From the NCBI RefSeq assembly GCF_902686445.1, contig NC_062218.1, positions 137,007,607-137,071,606 on the forward strand: a stretch of 64,000 nt of DNA, written 5' to 3'. Shown piece after piece: positions 45,116-55,435 of the stretch. Position 1 is the first letter of the stretch. Every line of letters begins with the position of its first letter. The notes below the pieces were generated by a model. That model was not told the DNA's origin. It searched no databases and saw only the letters and a list, made by a program, of their open reading frames with translations. This DNA comes from Sciurus carolinensis (Eukaryota > Chordata > Mammalia > Rodentia > Sciuridae). The position numbers and the translations under genes are program-made.

Positions 45116-46162
45116 ATGAGAAAACAAGGGAAGAAAATGTCCCAAACAAACCTAGATACTACATCAATAAAACCCAATAACAGCACAGCAGAAGAAATGT
45201 CAGAAAGGGAGTTCAGAATGTACGTAATTAAAACGATCAGGGAAGCTAATGAGGAGATGAAAGAGCAAATGCAGGCATTGAAGGAGGAGATGAAAGAGCA
45301 AATGCAGGCATTAAATGATCGCACCAATCAACAGTTAAAAGACCAAATACGGGAAGCAAGAGATCATTTCAATAAAGAGTTAGAGATACTGAAAAAAAAC
45401 CAAACTGAAATCCTTGAAATGAAGGAAACAATAAACCAAGTTAAAAACTCCATAGAAAGCATAACCAATAGGATAGAACACCTGGAAGACAGAACCTCAG
45501 ACATTGAAGACAAAATATTTAACCTTGAAAACAAAGTGGAACAAACAGAGAAGATGGTAAGAAATCATGAACAGAATCTCCAAGAACTATGGGATATCAT
45601 GAAAAGGCCAAATTTGAGAATTATTGGGATTGAGGAAGGCTTAGAGAAACAAACCAAAGGAATGAGCAATCTATTCAATGAAATAATAACAGAAAATTTC
45701 CCAAATCTGAAGAACGAAATGGAAAACCAAGTACAAGAGGCTTATAGAACTCCAAACATACAAAATTACAACAGACCCACACCAAGGCACATTATTATGA
45801 AAATACCTAACATACAAAATAAAGACAGAATTTTAAAGGCCGCGAGAGAAAAGAATCAAATTACATTCAGAGGGAAACCAATAAGAATATCAGCAGATTT
45901 TTCAATCCAGACCCTAAAAGCTAGAAGGGCCTGGAACAACATATACCAAGCCCTGAAAGAAAATGGATGCCAACCAAGAATCTTATACCCAGCAAAACTT
46001 ACCTTCAAATTTGACGATGAAATAAGATCCTTCCATGATAAACAAAAGCTAAAGGAATTTACAAAAAGAAAGCCAGCATTAGAGAACATTCTCAGCAAAA
46101 TATTCCATGAGGAAGAGATGAAAAACAACGATGCAAATCAGCAACAGGAGGCGCTAGCCTAA
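45116..46162 (+). CDS. L1 ORF1 protein (RNA-binding chaperone), intact
   Basis: A 348-residue ORF1p that in L1s forms coiled-coil trimers, coats the L1 RNA and acts as a nucleic-acid chaperone in cytoplasmic RNP particles. Visible parts: basic/polar N-terminus (1-45); coiled coil (about 45-160) with heptad-like Leu/Ile spacing, including an 11-residue tandem duplication at 46-67; RRM domain (about 164-258) opening with RPNLRIIGIEEG and containing RPTPRHIIMKI; C-terminal domain (about 259-330) with KARRAWNNIYQAL and CQPRILYPAKLTF. The start at 45116 has A at -3; Met-8 (45137) is an alternative start with the same frame. Human ORF1p is about 338 residues, so the length is normal. The frame is uninterrupted and the conserved basic residues are present. 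Translation of ORF2 would follow after a 31-base spacer with stops. Confidence 0.95.
   Translation: MRKQGKKMSQTNLDTTSIKPNNSTAEEMSEREFRMYVIKTIREANEEMKEQMQALKEEMKEQMQALNDRTNQQLKDQIREARDHFNKELEILKKNQTEILEMKETINQVKNSIESITNRIEHLEDRTSDIEDKIFNLENKVEQTEKMVRNHEQNLQELWDIMKRPNLRIIGIEEGLEKQTKGMSNLFNEIITENFPNLKNEMENQVQEAYRTPNIQNYNRPTPRHIIMKIPNIQNKDRILKAAREKNQITFRGKPIRISADFSIQTLKARRAWNNIYQALKENGCQPRILYPAKLTFKFDDEIRSFHDKQKLKEFTKRKPALENILSKIFHEEEMKNNDANQQQEALA
45251..45316 (+). repeat. 33-bp tandem duplication inside ORF1 coiled coil
   Basis: Two 33-base units (45251-45283 and 45284-45316), identical except at the last few bases, encode EEMKEQMQAL-K then EEMKEQMQAL-N. Thirty-three bases keep the frame and add 11 residues. 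Eleven is also a hendecad, so coiled-coil register can be continued. Confidence 0.95.
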
Positions 46163-46193
46163 AGGAATAGCCAAATAAAGGAGAAACCAAATC

Positions 46194-49100
46194 ATGTCAA
46201 AAACAAATATGAGTCAATTGACTGGGAATACAAATCATATCACAATAATAACCCTGAATGTTAATGGCCTGAATTCATCAATCAAAAGACACAGACTGGC
46301 AGATTGGATTAAAAAGAAAAATCCAACAATATGCTGCCTGCAAGAGACACATCTCATAGAAAGAGACACCCATAGACTAAAGGTGAAAGGATGGGGAAAA
46401 ACATACCATGCACACGGACACAGCAAAAAAGCTGGAGTATCCATCCTCATCTCAGATAATGTGGACTTCAAACCAAAACTAGTCAGAAGGGATAAAGAAG
46501 GACATTACATGCTGCTTAAGGGAAGCATAAATCAGCAAGACATAACAATCATAAATATCTATGCCCCGAACATTGGCTCATCCACGTACGTCAAACAAAT
46601 CCTTCTCAATTCCAGAAATCAAATAGACCACAACACAATAATACTAGGCGATTTTAACACACCTCTCTCACCACTGGATAGATCGTCCAAACAAAAATTG
46701 AATAAAGAAACTATAGATCTCAACAACACAATCAGCAATTTAGACTTAACGGACATATATAGAATATACCATCCAACAAAGAATGAATACACTTTCTTCT
46801 CAGCAGCACATGGATCCTTCTCTAAAATAGACCATATTTTATGCCACAAAGCTACTGTTAGTAAATACAAGAAGATAGAGATACTACCTTGTACTCTATC
46901 AGATCATAATGGATTGAAATTAGAAATAAATGACAGAATAAAAAACAGAAACTTCTCCAATACCTGGAGACTAAATAATACACTATTATATGATGAATGG
47001 ATAACAGAAGACATCAGGAGGGAAATAAAAAAATTCTTAGAAGTAAACGAGAACAAAGACACATCATATCAAAATCTCTGGGACACTATGAAAGCAGTAC
47101 TTAGAGGAAGATTTATTTCATGGGGTGCATTCAAAAAAAGAAGTAGAAATCAACAAATAAACGAGTTAACACTACAGCTCAAAGCACTAGAAAAAGAAGA
47201 GCAGACCAATACCAAAAGTAGTAGAAGACAGGAAATAGTTAAAATCAGAGCCGAAATCAACGAAATCGAAACAAAAGAAACAATCGGAAAAATTAATAAA
47301 ATAAATAGTTGGTTCTTTGAAAAAATAAATAAAATTGATAAACCCTTAGCCACACTAACAAAGAGAAAGAGGGAGAAAACTCAAATTACTAAAATTCGGA
47401 ATGAACAAGGAAACATCACAACAGACACGAGTGAAATACAAAACATAATTAGAAGCTATTTCGAAAATCTATACTCCAACAAAACAGAAAACCTTGAAGA
47501 CATCAACAAATTTCTAGAGACATATGAACTACCTAAACTGAACGAGGAGGACATACACAACTTAAATAAACCAATTTCAAGCAATGAAATAGAAGAGGTC
47601 ATCAAAAGCCTACCAACAAAGAAAAGTCCAGGACCAGATGGGTTCTCAGCCGAGTTCTATAAAACCTTTAAAGAAGAGCTCATTCCAATACTCCTCAAAC
47701 TATTCCATGAAATAGAAGAGGAGGGAACCCTACCAAACTCGTTCTATGAAGCCAATATCACCCTGATACCTAAACCAGACAGAGACACATCAAGGAAAGA
47801 AAATTTCAGACCAATATCCTTAATGAACATCGATGCAAAAATTCTCAACAAAATTTTAGCAAATCGCATACAAATATATATTAAAAAGATAGTGCACCAC
47901 GATCAAGTGGGTTTTATCCCAGGGATGCAAGGTTGGTTCAACATTCGGAAATCAATAAATGTCATTCACCATATCAACAGACTTAAAGTTAAGAATCACA
48001 TGATTATTTCAATAGATGCAGAAAAAGCATTTGATAAAATACAGCATCCCTTCATGCTCAAAACACTAGAAAAAATTGGGGTAATGGGAACATTCCTAAA
48101 CATTATAAAGGCCATCTACGCTAAGCCCATGGCTAATATCATTCTAAATGGTGAAAAACTGAAAGCGTTCCCCCTAAAAACTGGAACAAGGCAGGGATGC
48201 CCTCTTTCACCGCTTCTATTCAACATCGTCCTTGAGACTCTAGCCAGAGCAATCAGACAAACCAAAGAAATTAAAGGGATACGAATAGGAAAAGAAGAAC
48301 TCAAACTATCCCTGTTCGCTGATGACATGATTATATATTTAGAGGAACCTGGAAATTCCACCAGAAAACTTTTAGAACTCATAAGTGAATTCAGTAAAGT
48401 AGCAGGTTACAAGATCAATGCTCATAAATCCAATGCATTTTTATACATAAGTGATGAATCTTCAGAAAGAGAAATTAGGAAAACTACTCCATTCACAATA
48501 GCATCGAAAAAAATAAAATACTTGGGAATCAATCTCACAAAAGAGGTGAAAGACCTCTACAATGAGAACTACAGAACACTAAAGAAAGAAATTCAAGAAA
48601 ACCTTAGAAGATGGAAAGATCTCCCATGTTCCTGGATAGGCAGAATTAATATCGTCAAAATGGCTATACTACCTAAAGTTCTATACAGATTCAATGCAAT
48701 TCCAATTAAAATCCCAATGATGTACCTCGCAGAAATAGAGCAAGCAATTATGAAATTCATCTGGAAGAATAAAAAACCTAGAATAGCTAAAGCAATCCTC
48801 AGTAGCAAGAGCGAAGCAGGGGGTATTGCAATACCAGATCTTCAACTCTACTACAAAGCAATAGTAACAAAACGGCATGGTATTGGTACCAAAATAGACA
48901 GGTAGATCAATGGTACAGAATAGAGGACATGGACACAAACCCAAATAAATACAATTTTCTCATACTAGACAAAGGTTCCAACAATATGCAATGGAGAAAA
49001 GATAGCCTCTTCAACAAATGGTGCTGGGAAAACTGGAAAACTATATGCAATAGAATGAAACTAAACCCCTATCTCTCACCCTACACAAAACTCAACTCAA

Positions 49101-50041
49101 AATGGATCAAGGACCTCGGAATCAGACCAGAGACCCTGCATCTTATAGAAGAAAAAGTAGGTCCAAATCTTCAACTTGTTGGCTCAGGATCAGATTTCCT
49201 TAACAGGACTCCCATAGCACAAGAAATAAAAGCAAGAATAAACAACTGGGATAGATTCAAACTAAAAAGCTTTCTCTCAGCAAAGGAAACTATCAGAATT
49301 GTGAAGAGAGAGCCTACAGAGTGGGAGAATATCTTTGCCAACCATACCTCAGATAGAGCGCTAATTTCCAGAATCTATAAAGAACTCAAAAAACTCTACA
49401 CGAAGAATACAAATAATCCAATCAACAAATGGGCTAAGGAAATGAACAGACACTTCACAGAAGAAGATGTACAAGTAATCACCAGATATATGAAAAAATG
49501 TTCAACATCCCTAGTAATAAGGGAAATGCAAATCAAAACCACCCTAAGATTTCATCTCACCCCAATTAGAATGGCGATTATCAAGAATACAAGCAACAAT
49601 AGGTGTTGGCGAGGATGTGGTGAAAAAGGAACACTCATACATTGCTGGTGGGGTTGCAAATTAGTGCAACCACTCTGGAAAGCAGTGTGGAGATTCCTCA
49701 GAAAGCTTGGAATGGAAACACCATTTGACCCAGCTATCCCACTCCTTGGCCTATACCCAAAGGACTTAAAATCAGCATACTACAGAGATACAGCCACATC
49801 AATGTTCATTGCTGCTCAATTCACCATAGCCAGATTGTGGAACCAACCTAGATGCCCTTCAGTTGATGAATGGATAAAGAAACTGTGGCATATTTATACA
49901 ACGGAATATTACTCCGCAATGAAGAATGATAAAATTATGGCATTTGTAGGCAAATGGTCGAAATTGGAGAATATCATGCTAAGTGAGATAAGCCAATCTC
50001 AAAAAACTAAAGGACAAATGATCTCGCTGATAAGCGGATGA
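46194..50041 (+). pseudogene. L1 ORF2 (endonuclease/reverse transcriptase), one frameshift
   Basis: ORF2p nicks target DNA and reverse-transcribes L1 RNA. The first frame (46194-48905, 903 codons) holds the APE-like endonuclease with N22 in LNVNGLN, E51 in QETH, D153/N155 in GDFNT and D237/H238 in SDHN. It also holds the RT, with SPGPDG, D608 in [23 protein letters not shown] and the catalytic FADD at 708-711. The second frame is open from 48872 to 50041 and carries the C-terminal Cys motif CX3CX7HX4C (49604 to about 49656). The switch is a one-base loss in the A run 48869-48872. Adding one base to the 3848-base span makes it exactly divisible by three, about 1282 codons, near the human 1275. 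After the slip the first frame gains some 12 unrelated residues and stops. As sequenced, RT and EN are complete but the C-terminal segment is lost. Confidence 0.95.
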
Positions 50042-50072
50042 GGACATATAATGGGGGGTGGGAGGGGCTAGC

Positions 50073-50107
50073 ATTAGGTTTAGGGTTAGGTTTAGAGTTA
50101 GGCTAAG
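50073..50107 (+). repeat. degenerate telomere-like repeats in L1 3'UTR
   Basis: Five consecutive TTAGG/TTTAGGG-like words (ATTAGGTTTAGGGTTAGG then TTTAGAGTTAGGC) in the L1 strand. Probably a local simple-sequence expansion within the 3'UTR rather than interstitial telomere. Confidence 0.7.
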
Positions 50108-50152
50108 GAGAGCAGTAAGAATGAAGGAAAGAAGGACTGTGTAGAGGGAAAA

Positions 50153-50198
50153 GAGGGGTGGGAGGGGTGGGAGGGGTGGGAGGGGTGGGGTGGAGGGG
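50153..50198 (+). repeat. G-quadruplex-type 9-bp repeat in L1 3'UTR
   Basis: GGGGTGGGA repeated about three times and then GGGGTGGGG, giving many closely spaced G runs of three or four. G-quadruplex-forming tracts are a known feature of mammalian L1 3'UTRs. The 37406 copy has only about 2.3 units. Confidence 0.88.
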
Positions 50199-50236
50199 AA
50201 AAATATAATAAACATCATTACCCTATGTAAACGTAA

Positions 50237-50271
<35 letters not shown>

Positions 50272-50291
50272 AGAAAAATAATGATTACAAG

Positions 50292-50293
50292 AA

Positions 50294-50314
<21 letters not shown>
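50292..50314 (+). repeat. L1 poly(A) tail
   Basis: An A run follows 'atgattacaag' and runs directly into the 3' TSD copy at 50315. Confidence 0.85.
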
Positions 50315-50324
<10 letters not shown>

Positions 50325-50327
50325 TTA

Positions 50328-51527
50328 ATTCTGTTCAACCAAACTAGGCCAAGGAGCTGGAAGATCTCAGTAACAGGACAAAGACACGTGTGTACCATCT
50401 CTTGATACATTTTTAAGGCAGTTAAAAATTCTAGGGAAGACAAATGGCTGAACCAGAAAGGCATGGCCAAATATTGAGCAAATTGAAATCTGTCAAGATT
50501 TTGAGTAATTGAAGGAAAGGAAAGAAAGAGAACAGTTTGGCCATGAAGCTTCAAACCATCTCCTTGAAGCAGCACAGGGGACTCACCTGGCCCAATGGCC
50601 CCTGTGGTGAGATTGGCTAGATTTTCCTGCCTGGGATGACGGGTACAAATCAGAATGTTGCTAATATTCTTCATTCATTGTCAATTTTAGAGTCAATGAA
50701 TAGAAACTTATACTTATTACTTTTAGTTACAGAATGTAAAGAGGTCAAAATTAGTGTCATAGATCATACAGTCAGAAGTAACAGAGAAGGAAAGAAATGG
50801 TCTGCTTCCATCCTGAGGGGGCCAGAAAGACTGTCTAATGGTATTAATGCCTTATATAAAGTTGTGCTCTTTTGATTTTATGGTGTGCATATTTTGCTTT
50901 TAAAACTTTAATGGAAGTAGAACCACATTAAACATCTGAAGATATTTCACAATCTCCAGCCTATAGAAATCCACAGTATTTTCTGTTCTGTGCCTTTTAC
51001 TATAGTTTTTATTTATTTGCTGTTCTCCAAAGACTGTAATTTTGAATCGCTCAATATATTTCCTCAGCTGAAAATGTCAATGTATTTATGTAATGAAAAT
51101 GCCGATATGTATGTATATATTTAGAATTAGCATAGAAATGATTAAGGCAGTTCAGTGTTGATCAATAATCATATTTGATTTGGGTCTTTTTACTTTGCTT
51201 CCCTTGATCGTCCTATACTTTGATATTTATTACCGCCCACTGAGATCTGGCCTTAACTAAATAGAAGTTGCTTGAGGAAATTCACAATCTAGCAATTGAA
51301 TTGAAGAAGCTGTCTGCAGAATGATGATACAGAATTAGGTCTGGCAGAGGAAACAGAAACCCAGTAAGTGGGCATCGTGCCCTTAATAAAAATGGTCTCC
51401 GACCGCCTGGAACATAACAATACAGACATCACCAACCTGCAGCCCCCAGTTATAAGAACTGTATGTTTCAAGAATAGGGTCAAAGTCCTCTTTCAAATTT
51501 GATAAGGCAGTTTGATTTGTGTGGTAC
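50328..51527. other. single-copy or very old L1M-like sequence
   Basis: It continues the pre-insertion sequence found before 44727. It could be the tail of the old L1M/HAL1 copy, but I cannot match it. AT-rich, no gene. Confidence 0.4.
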
Positions 51528-51945
51528 TATGGTTTGGTTGTGTTTTGTCCCTCAGAAGTTCTTGTGCTCAAAGCTTGGTCCTCAGAGTTTTGAGAGGTAG
51601 TGGGACCTTTAAGAAGTAATTATGTCATGCAGGCATGGCCCTCAGAAGAGTATTAAGGTGACTTTCTCTGATCCCAGTTAGTTCCCTTGAGAGGGAGTTG
51701 TTATAAAAAGAGTTAGCCTGACCCCTGAATCTCTTTGGCTTTCTGCTGCATGATGAGATTACTATCAGACATGGTCACACCAATGGGATGCTATCCACCC
51801 TGAGGTACTCACCAGAGGCCAAAGAGATGTGCCACCCAATCTTAGACTTTCAGCCTCCAAAACTGTAAGCTAAATAAACTTCTTTTCTTTATAAAGTATG
51901 TAGCCTTGGGTAGTTTGTTATAGGAACACAAACTGGATCAATGAA
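51528..51945 (+). mobile_element. MaLR LTR (THE1/MST/MLT-like), sense
   Basis: Starts 'tactatggtttggttgtgtt', continues 'ggtagtgggacctttaagaa', 'gttataaaaagagttagcct', 'ggctttctgctgcatgatga', 'gactttcagcctccaaaact' and 'gtaagctaaataaacttc' (polyadenylation AATAAA), and ends 'tagtttgttataggaacac', 'aaactggatcaatga'. The order and ends are those of a MaLR solo LTR. No internal region. Confidence 0.8.
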
Positions 51946-52687
51946 TGTGGTTTTAGAAGACAAGATTCTCAAACGCCAGGGTTCAGAAGGATAGTGCAAT
52001 GTTTTGAAAAGTCCCCTTTATTCTGCATTCTGTCTGAAGCTCCAGGACTGTTCATGTATTCCTGGGAAAGGGGAGTTGGCTTTGGGCCAGCCTTCTAGGA
52101 GCCCAGAAACTGGCTGCAGGTGGTCTCCACATCAATGTAGGGTTCAGCCCCAGCCAAGGCAGCTCTGCCTTCTGTTGGCACAGCTAGTGTCCCAGAGGAG
52201 ACATTTCACATCTGAACCAGCCTCTACTCTCCCTCTGTTCTCCTCACAGAGGTTTCAGAGGATGGATCCAGATATGTTCTTTGTTTTTCCATAGTTCCAA
52301 GGAAATGTACACAAAGCCTTACTTTTCCTTAATTGAAATAGGGTGAATTTTCCAGAACGGATGGTCTGAGTCTTCATCATAATGCATAATAATCACCCAC
52401 AGAACAAGAGCATCTTTCATGGTGATGGGTTGGCAAGGGCAGTCCCTAGCCTGTTTCTATTCAGAAGAAAGGGAAGGCCCAGCTCCCAGACACCGTGTCA
52501 GTTACAGGCACGCCTGTTTTCTAGGGATGGTGGGAAGCAGCTCCCTTGAGGTAGCAGGATTCATGAGCAGTTGGGAACACTCTTCTGAGAGATGGTTAGA
52601 AAAGCCAAACTCTGGGTGGCACGGGTGCTGCCATTACCATAATTCACCAATACATCACACGAAGACCAATGACAAGGGAACAAGCAG
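51946..52687. other. single-copy sequence
   Basis: Nothing recognised. Confidence 0.45.
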
Positions 52688-52699
52688 AAACAGAGGTGG

Positions 52700-52791
52700 G
52701 GGCTGGGGGTATAGCTCAGTTGGTAGAGTGCCTGCCTTGCAAGCGTAAGGCCCTGGGTTCAATCCCCAGCATCGCAGGGAGGAAAAAAAAA
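52700..52791 (+). mobile_element. ID SINE, young-looking, tRNA-Ala-like
   Basis: GGGGGTATAGCTCAGTTGG, 'tagagtgcctgccttgcaag', 'ggccctgggttcaatcccca' then a 12-13 base A tail. A- and B-boxes are near consensus. D-, anticodon- (loop CTTGCAA, anticodon TGC) and T-arms can be drawn, but the acceptor arm does not pair. Flanks AAACAGAGGTGG (52688-52699) and AAACAGAGATGG (52792-52803) match at 11 of 12 positions. Confidence 0.93.
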
Positions 52792-52803
52792 AAACAGAGA
52801 TGG

Positions 52804-54224
52804 CCTTCTTATTAGAGGCTTCAGAATCACTGGTCATCATTAATTTCTTTTTTCTTTTTTTTTTCCAAATTTTCTCATAATCCCCTTGAAGGAGGAACTT
52901 CTAGTGCTACAAATTTATTATTTGTATTTAAGGGAAGTTTGCCCTGTATCTTGGGTGCCTTAGAACTTTTTAACTAAATGAGACACAAGAAACTCTAAGG
53001 GCTGATGGTTGACTCAGAGCCTCTCTGCAAAGGGACAACACCCCAACTGCCAATAATCCAGAACAATTGAGTGACTAGGTACTTGTCCTTTTTTCTTTTC
53101 CTCAAAAAAATGCTTCCCCTCACCAGGAACACTTCCAGTTCAAGGGAGGGCTGAAATCAACCAGTTGTATGTCTCCCGGGGCCTGTTCAGGCAGACTCCA
53201 TGAAAAGGTCAGGGGAGTGAGGGAGTGGGGGTGTCCGGTGGCGCCAGTCCTTGGCCCCTACCCATGGCACCTAAAATCCCACTATTCCACCTCTTCCAGC
53301 TGTGGGGGCGGCAGGACAGCCCCGCCCACCCTCCCTGGCAACCACCTAGGTTGCACACTTGGTATCCCAGCAGCATGCCATCTCTTCATGGTGTGCACGT
53401 GTGTGTGTCTAAGAGACCTTGAGGCCCCGCAGTCTCCTCGCAGCATCTTGATGGCCTGGCAGCAGACCCTCCATAGTCATCTGCAGGCCACTGTTCCCCG
53501 GGGTGCTGCTGCGTGGTTTTGCGCACATGCACGCGGAGGCGCGCAGAGCCAACAGGCAGAAGTCAACTCCAAATGCTGTTTTCTTGATGGGGCATTTGGG
53601 GTAAAAACGTAGCAAATGAGCAAGTCGACAGCTTGCCTCCTAACTGAAGTAGAGGAAGTGGAAGATGCGGCTTGTTCAGGGACAGAGGCACAAGAGTTCC
53701 CTGCTGCTTGCCTTGGCAGAGGCACGGTCTAGTTTTCCAGGTTTGTTTTATAGCAGTCTTGGATCCCACCCCTTCTTCGCTCTGCCCTGTCACCATCTGA
53801 GTCCTACCCCGCCCCCACCACACACACAATGGACGCACAGGCCTCCTTTCACATCCCCGCAGCCTCTCTCAGGCAATGTGGGGTGCCAGCTGCACCTATT
53901 TCCCTCCTGGCCCCAAGCCTGCCACTAGGTCCAAATGATGCCCCAGATTCTCAGTGCCAGCTTCCCATTGGGCTTTGACAGTTCTCCTCTCCTCTCTGCC
54001 AACTTATATGATTTGGGTTAGCTCCCCTCAATTCCTGGGGACTCCCGTGGACCTGCCTGAGGGTCAGGGGGAGGAGGTCCCACAGGAAGCCTTGGGTTCC
54101 TGAGAACAGAGCTGAAGCAAACACTGTGTCTGATGCAGGAGACAGCATGCTTAGGGATGAAGGGGGGATTAGGCTGCAGGACACTGGGGCATCTAATGTG
54201 TCTGTACAATAAAGATTTCTTTTC
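52804..54224. other. single-copy sequence with a GC-richer part
   Basis: 53225-53560 is GC-richer, with CpGs bunched at 53508-53545, but is too short and sparse for a classical CpG island. A 147-codon frame (53169-53612) lacks any domain. Confidence 0.45.
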
Positions 54225-54330
54225 CTAGCACTGTGGATAAGGAAACTAAGGTTCAGGGAGGTTGCCTGACTAACCTGAGATCAAACAGAGTGTATCCAGG
54301 ATCCAAGTGGCACACCCAGGTTTCACACCA
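54225..54330 (-). repeat. MIR SINE
   Basis: 'ctgtggataaggaaactaag', 'gttcagggaggttgcctgac', 'gatcaaacagagtgtatcc' and 'gtggcacacccaggtttcac' follow the reverse MIR. Confidence 0.72.
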
Positions 54331-54799
54331 AGGGTTTCCTGGAGGAAGAATGTTTCAAGGTGAGCCTGGGAGCACAGGTGGGAGGTGGACAAGCAGAGAG
54401 TGGGCATGGGTGTGGGGAGGGGCGCCAAGTGCCAAAGACTTTGGCACCTAGGTGTGCTCCCCTTGCAGACAAGCACTGGAAGGGGGAGGGATTCCTCCTG
54501 CAAGGTCTCCATGACCCTCCCCTCAGCCCCCTGCTCCTGTCCTCTCCCACACATTCACAGAGACTTGGCAAGGGGCTCCTGCATTTCCCCAATATGCAAG
54601 GGAAATGCTCAAGGAGGCTACCGGATGTTGTCTGACTGTGTTCTAGGGTATGAGAACCAGGGGCCCAGCCTGGCTAATGCCAAGGGGAAGCCAGCTGCCA
54701 CTTAAGGACAATGATCTCAGCCTTATCTTAGACCTGAGGACTTAATGCAGATGCGTTTGAATTGCTGCACACCTGGGCCTGGGCAGTGTTGCCTTGTTT
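54331..54799. other. single-copy sequence
   Basis: Frames on both strands overlap (54270-54705) with no domain. No gene called. Confidence 0.45.
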
Positions 54800-54872
54800 T
54801 TCAGTACCAGACATCAGTCAACCTAGCGCCTTGTTAGGCGAGCGCTCTACCACTGAACCACTTCCCCAACCC
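54800..54872 (-). mobile_element. ID SINE
   Basis: 'ttcagtaccagacatcagtc', 'gccttgttaggcgagcgctc' and 'taccactgaaccacttcccc' are the ID body read backwards. The B-box area has decayed. Confidence 0.75.
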
Positions 54873-54984
54873 TGGGCTATGCTTCTGAAGCCTGGCTGTG
54901 CTTCCATTGCCCCAAGAGCTTTTGGAAACAGACACCAGGCACATGTCAAGAGGGCTGGTAAGATAGACCCGGACAGCTCTAGCT

Positions 54985-55435
54985 TCCAGCCATCTTGGGG
55001 CAGACTGCACATTTTTTGTGAAGTTATCAGAGTGAATTATTTGATTCTTTTTTTATGTCTTGAGCAAACCCACGTCATCATTTTATTAATGTATTTGCAA
55101 TTACTGGATAATGATTTTCACTTTCGTGTGGTCTGTGATATGGGGACGCTTAATCAAATATCTGCATGATGGGCCTTTAAGTTCTCTGGGGCCAGAAGCT
55201 TTTCCCATCAATTAAGCTTCAAAGAAATGGGTTTTAGGCTCATCTACAACTGCATTTTTATGTTTCTTTCATGGCTCCCCTGCCTTCTCCTGGTGTCTTT
55301 GGAGATACAGGGAAATGTGATGTGCAGCTGAGGCATTTATTAGTGGGTGTGCAGAGAATGGGTTTATAATGGTTGTTACAAAATATTAAAGTGACTGCTT
55401 TGAAGTAGGACAATTTATGTTTCCATTACAGTCTC
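54985..55435. promoter_or_regulatory. candidate conserved non-coding element
   Basis: 450 bases without any repeat, AT-biased, with octamer-like TATTTGCAAT, TCF-like CTTCAAAG next to ATCAATTAAG, a TTATTAATG word, a CACGTCATC CRE-like word and TTAATCAAAT. No coding frame. It is the strongest enhancer-like stretch by texture, but sequence alone cannot show conservation. Confidence 0.35.

Larger units (their letters stand above)
50042..50291 (+). other. L1 3'UTR with internal A-rich block
   Basis: After the ORF2 stop come a G-rich start, a telomere-like patch (50073-50107), a purine tract with 9-base repeats (50153-50198), 'catcattaccctatgtaaac', an A-rich block (about 50231-50278), and the words 'atgattacaag' (50281-50291). 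In the copies at 1444 and 37406 the words 'ccctatgt..' and 'atgattaca' are almost adjacent and are followed by about 100-130 more bases of 3'UTR. Here the A block separates them and the downstream 3'UTR is missing. Confidence 0.8.
44740..50314 (+). mobile_element. full-length L1 (LINE-1) with 13-bp TSD
   Basis: A complete non-LTR retrotransposon of about 5.6 kb: 5'UTR (44740-45115), ORF1 (45116-46162), a 31-base spacer, ORF2 (46194-50041, one frameshift), 3'UTR and A tail. AAGAAGAAAATTA stands at 44727-44739 and again at 50315-50327, an exact target-site duplication. The pre-insertion site reads straight from 44726 into the 50315 copy. L1 inserts by target-primed reverse transcription, nicking at A/T-rich sites. 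The exact TSD, complete ORF1 and single ORF2 lesion argue for a recent insertion. It landed near an old L1M/HAL1 remnant. It is the only full-length copy here; all others are 5'-truncated. Confidence 0.96.

Noticed and set aside
46235..48944. minus-strand frames of 70-90 codons opposite ORF2
   Set aside because: Antisense shadows of the L1 coding region.
48929..50041. 370-codon frame as a separate gene
   Set aside because: It is the C-terminal part of L1 ORF2 after a one-base frameshift. The same frame is open upstream to 48872.
52700..52771. tRNA-Ala gene
   Set aside because: Anticodon and T arms are tRNA-like, but the acceptor arm does not pair, an A tail follows and TSDs flank it. It is an ID SINE.
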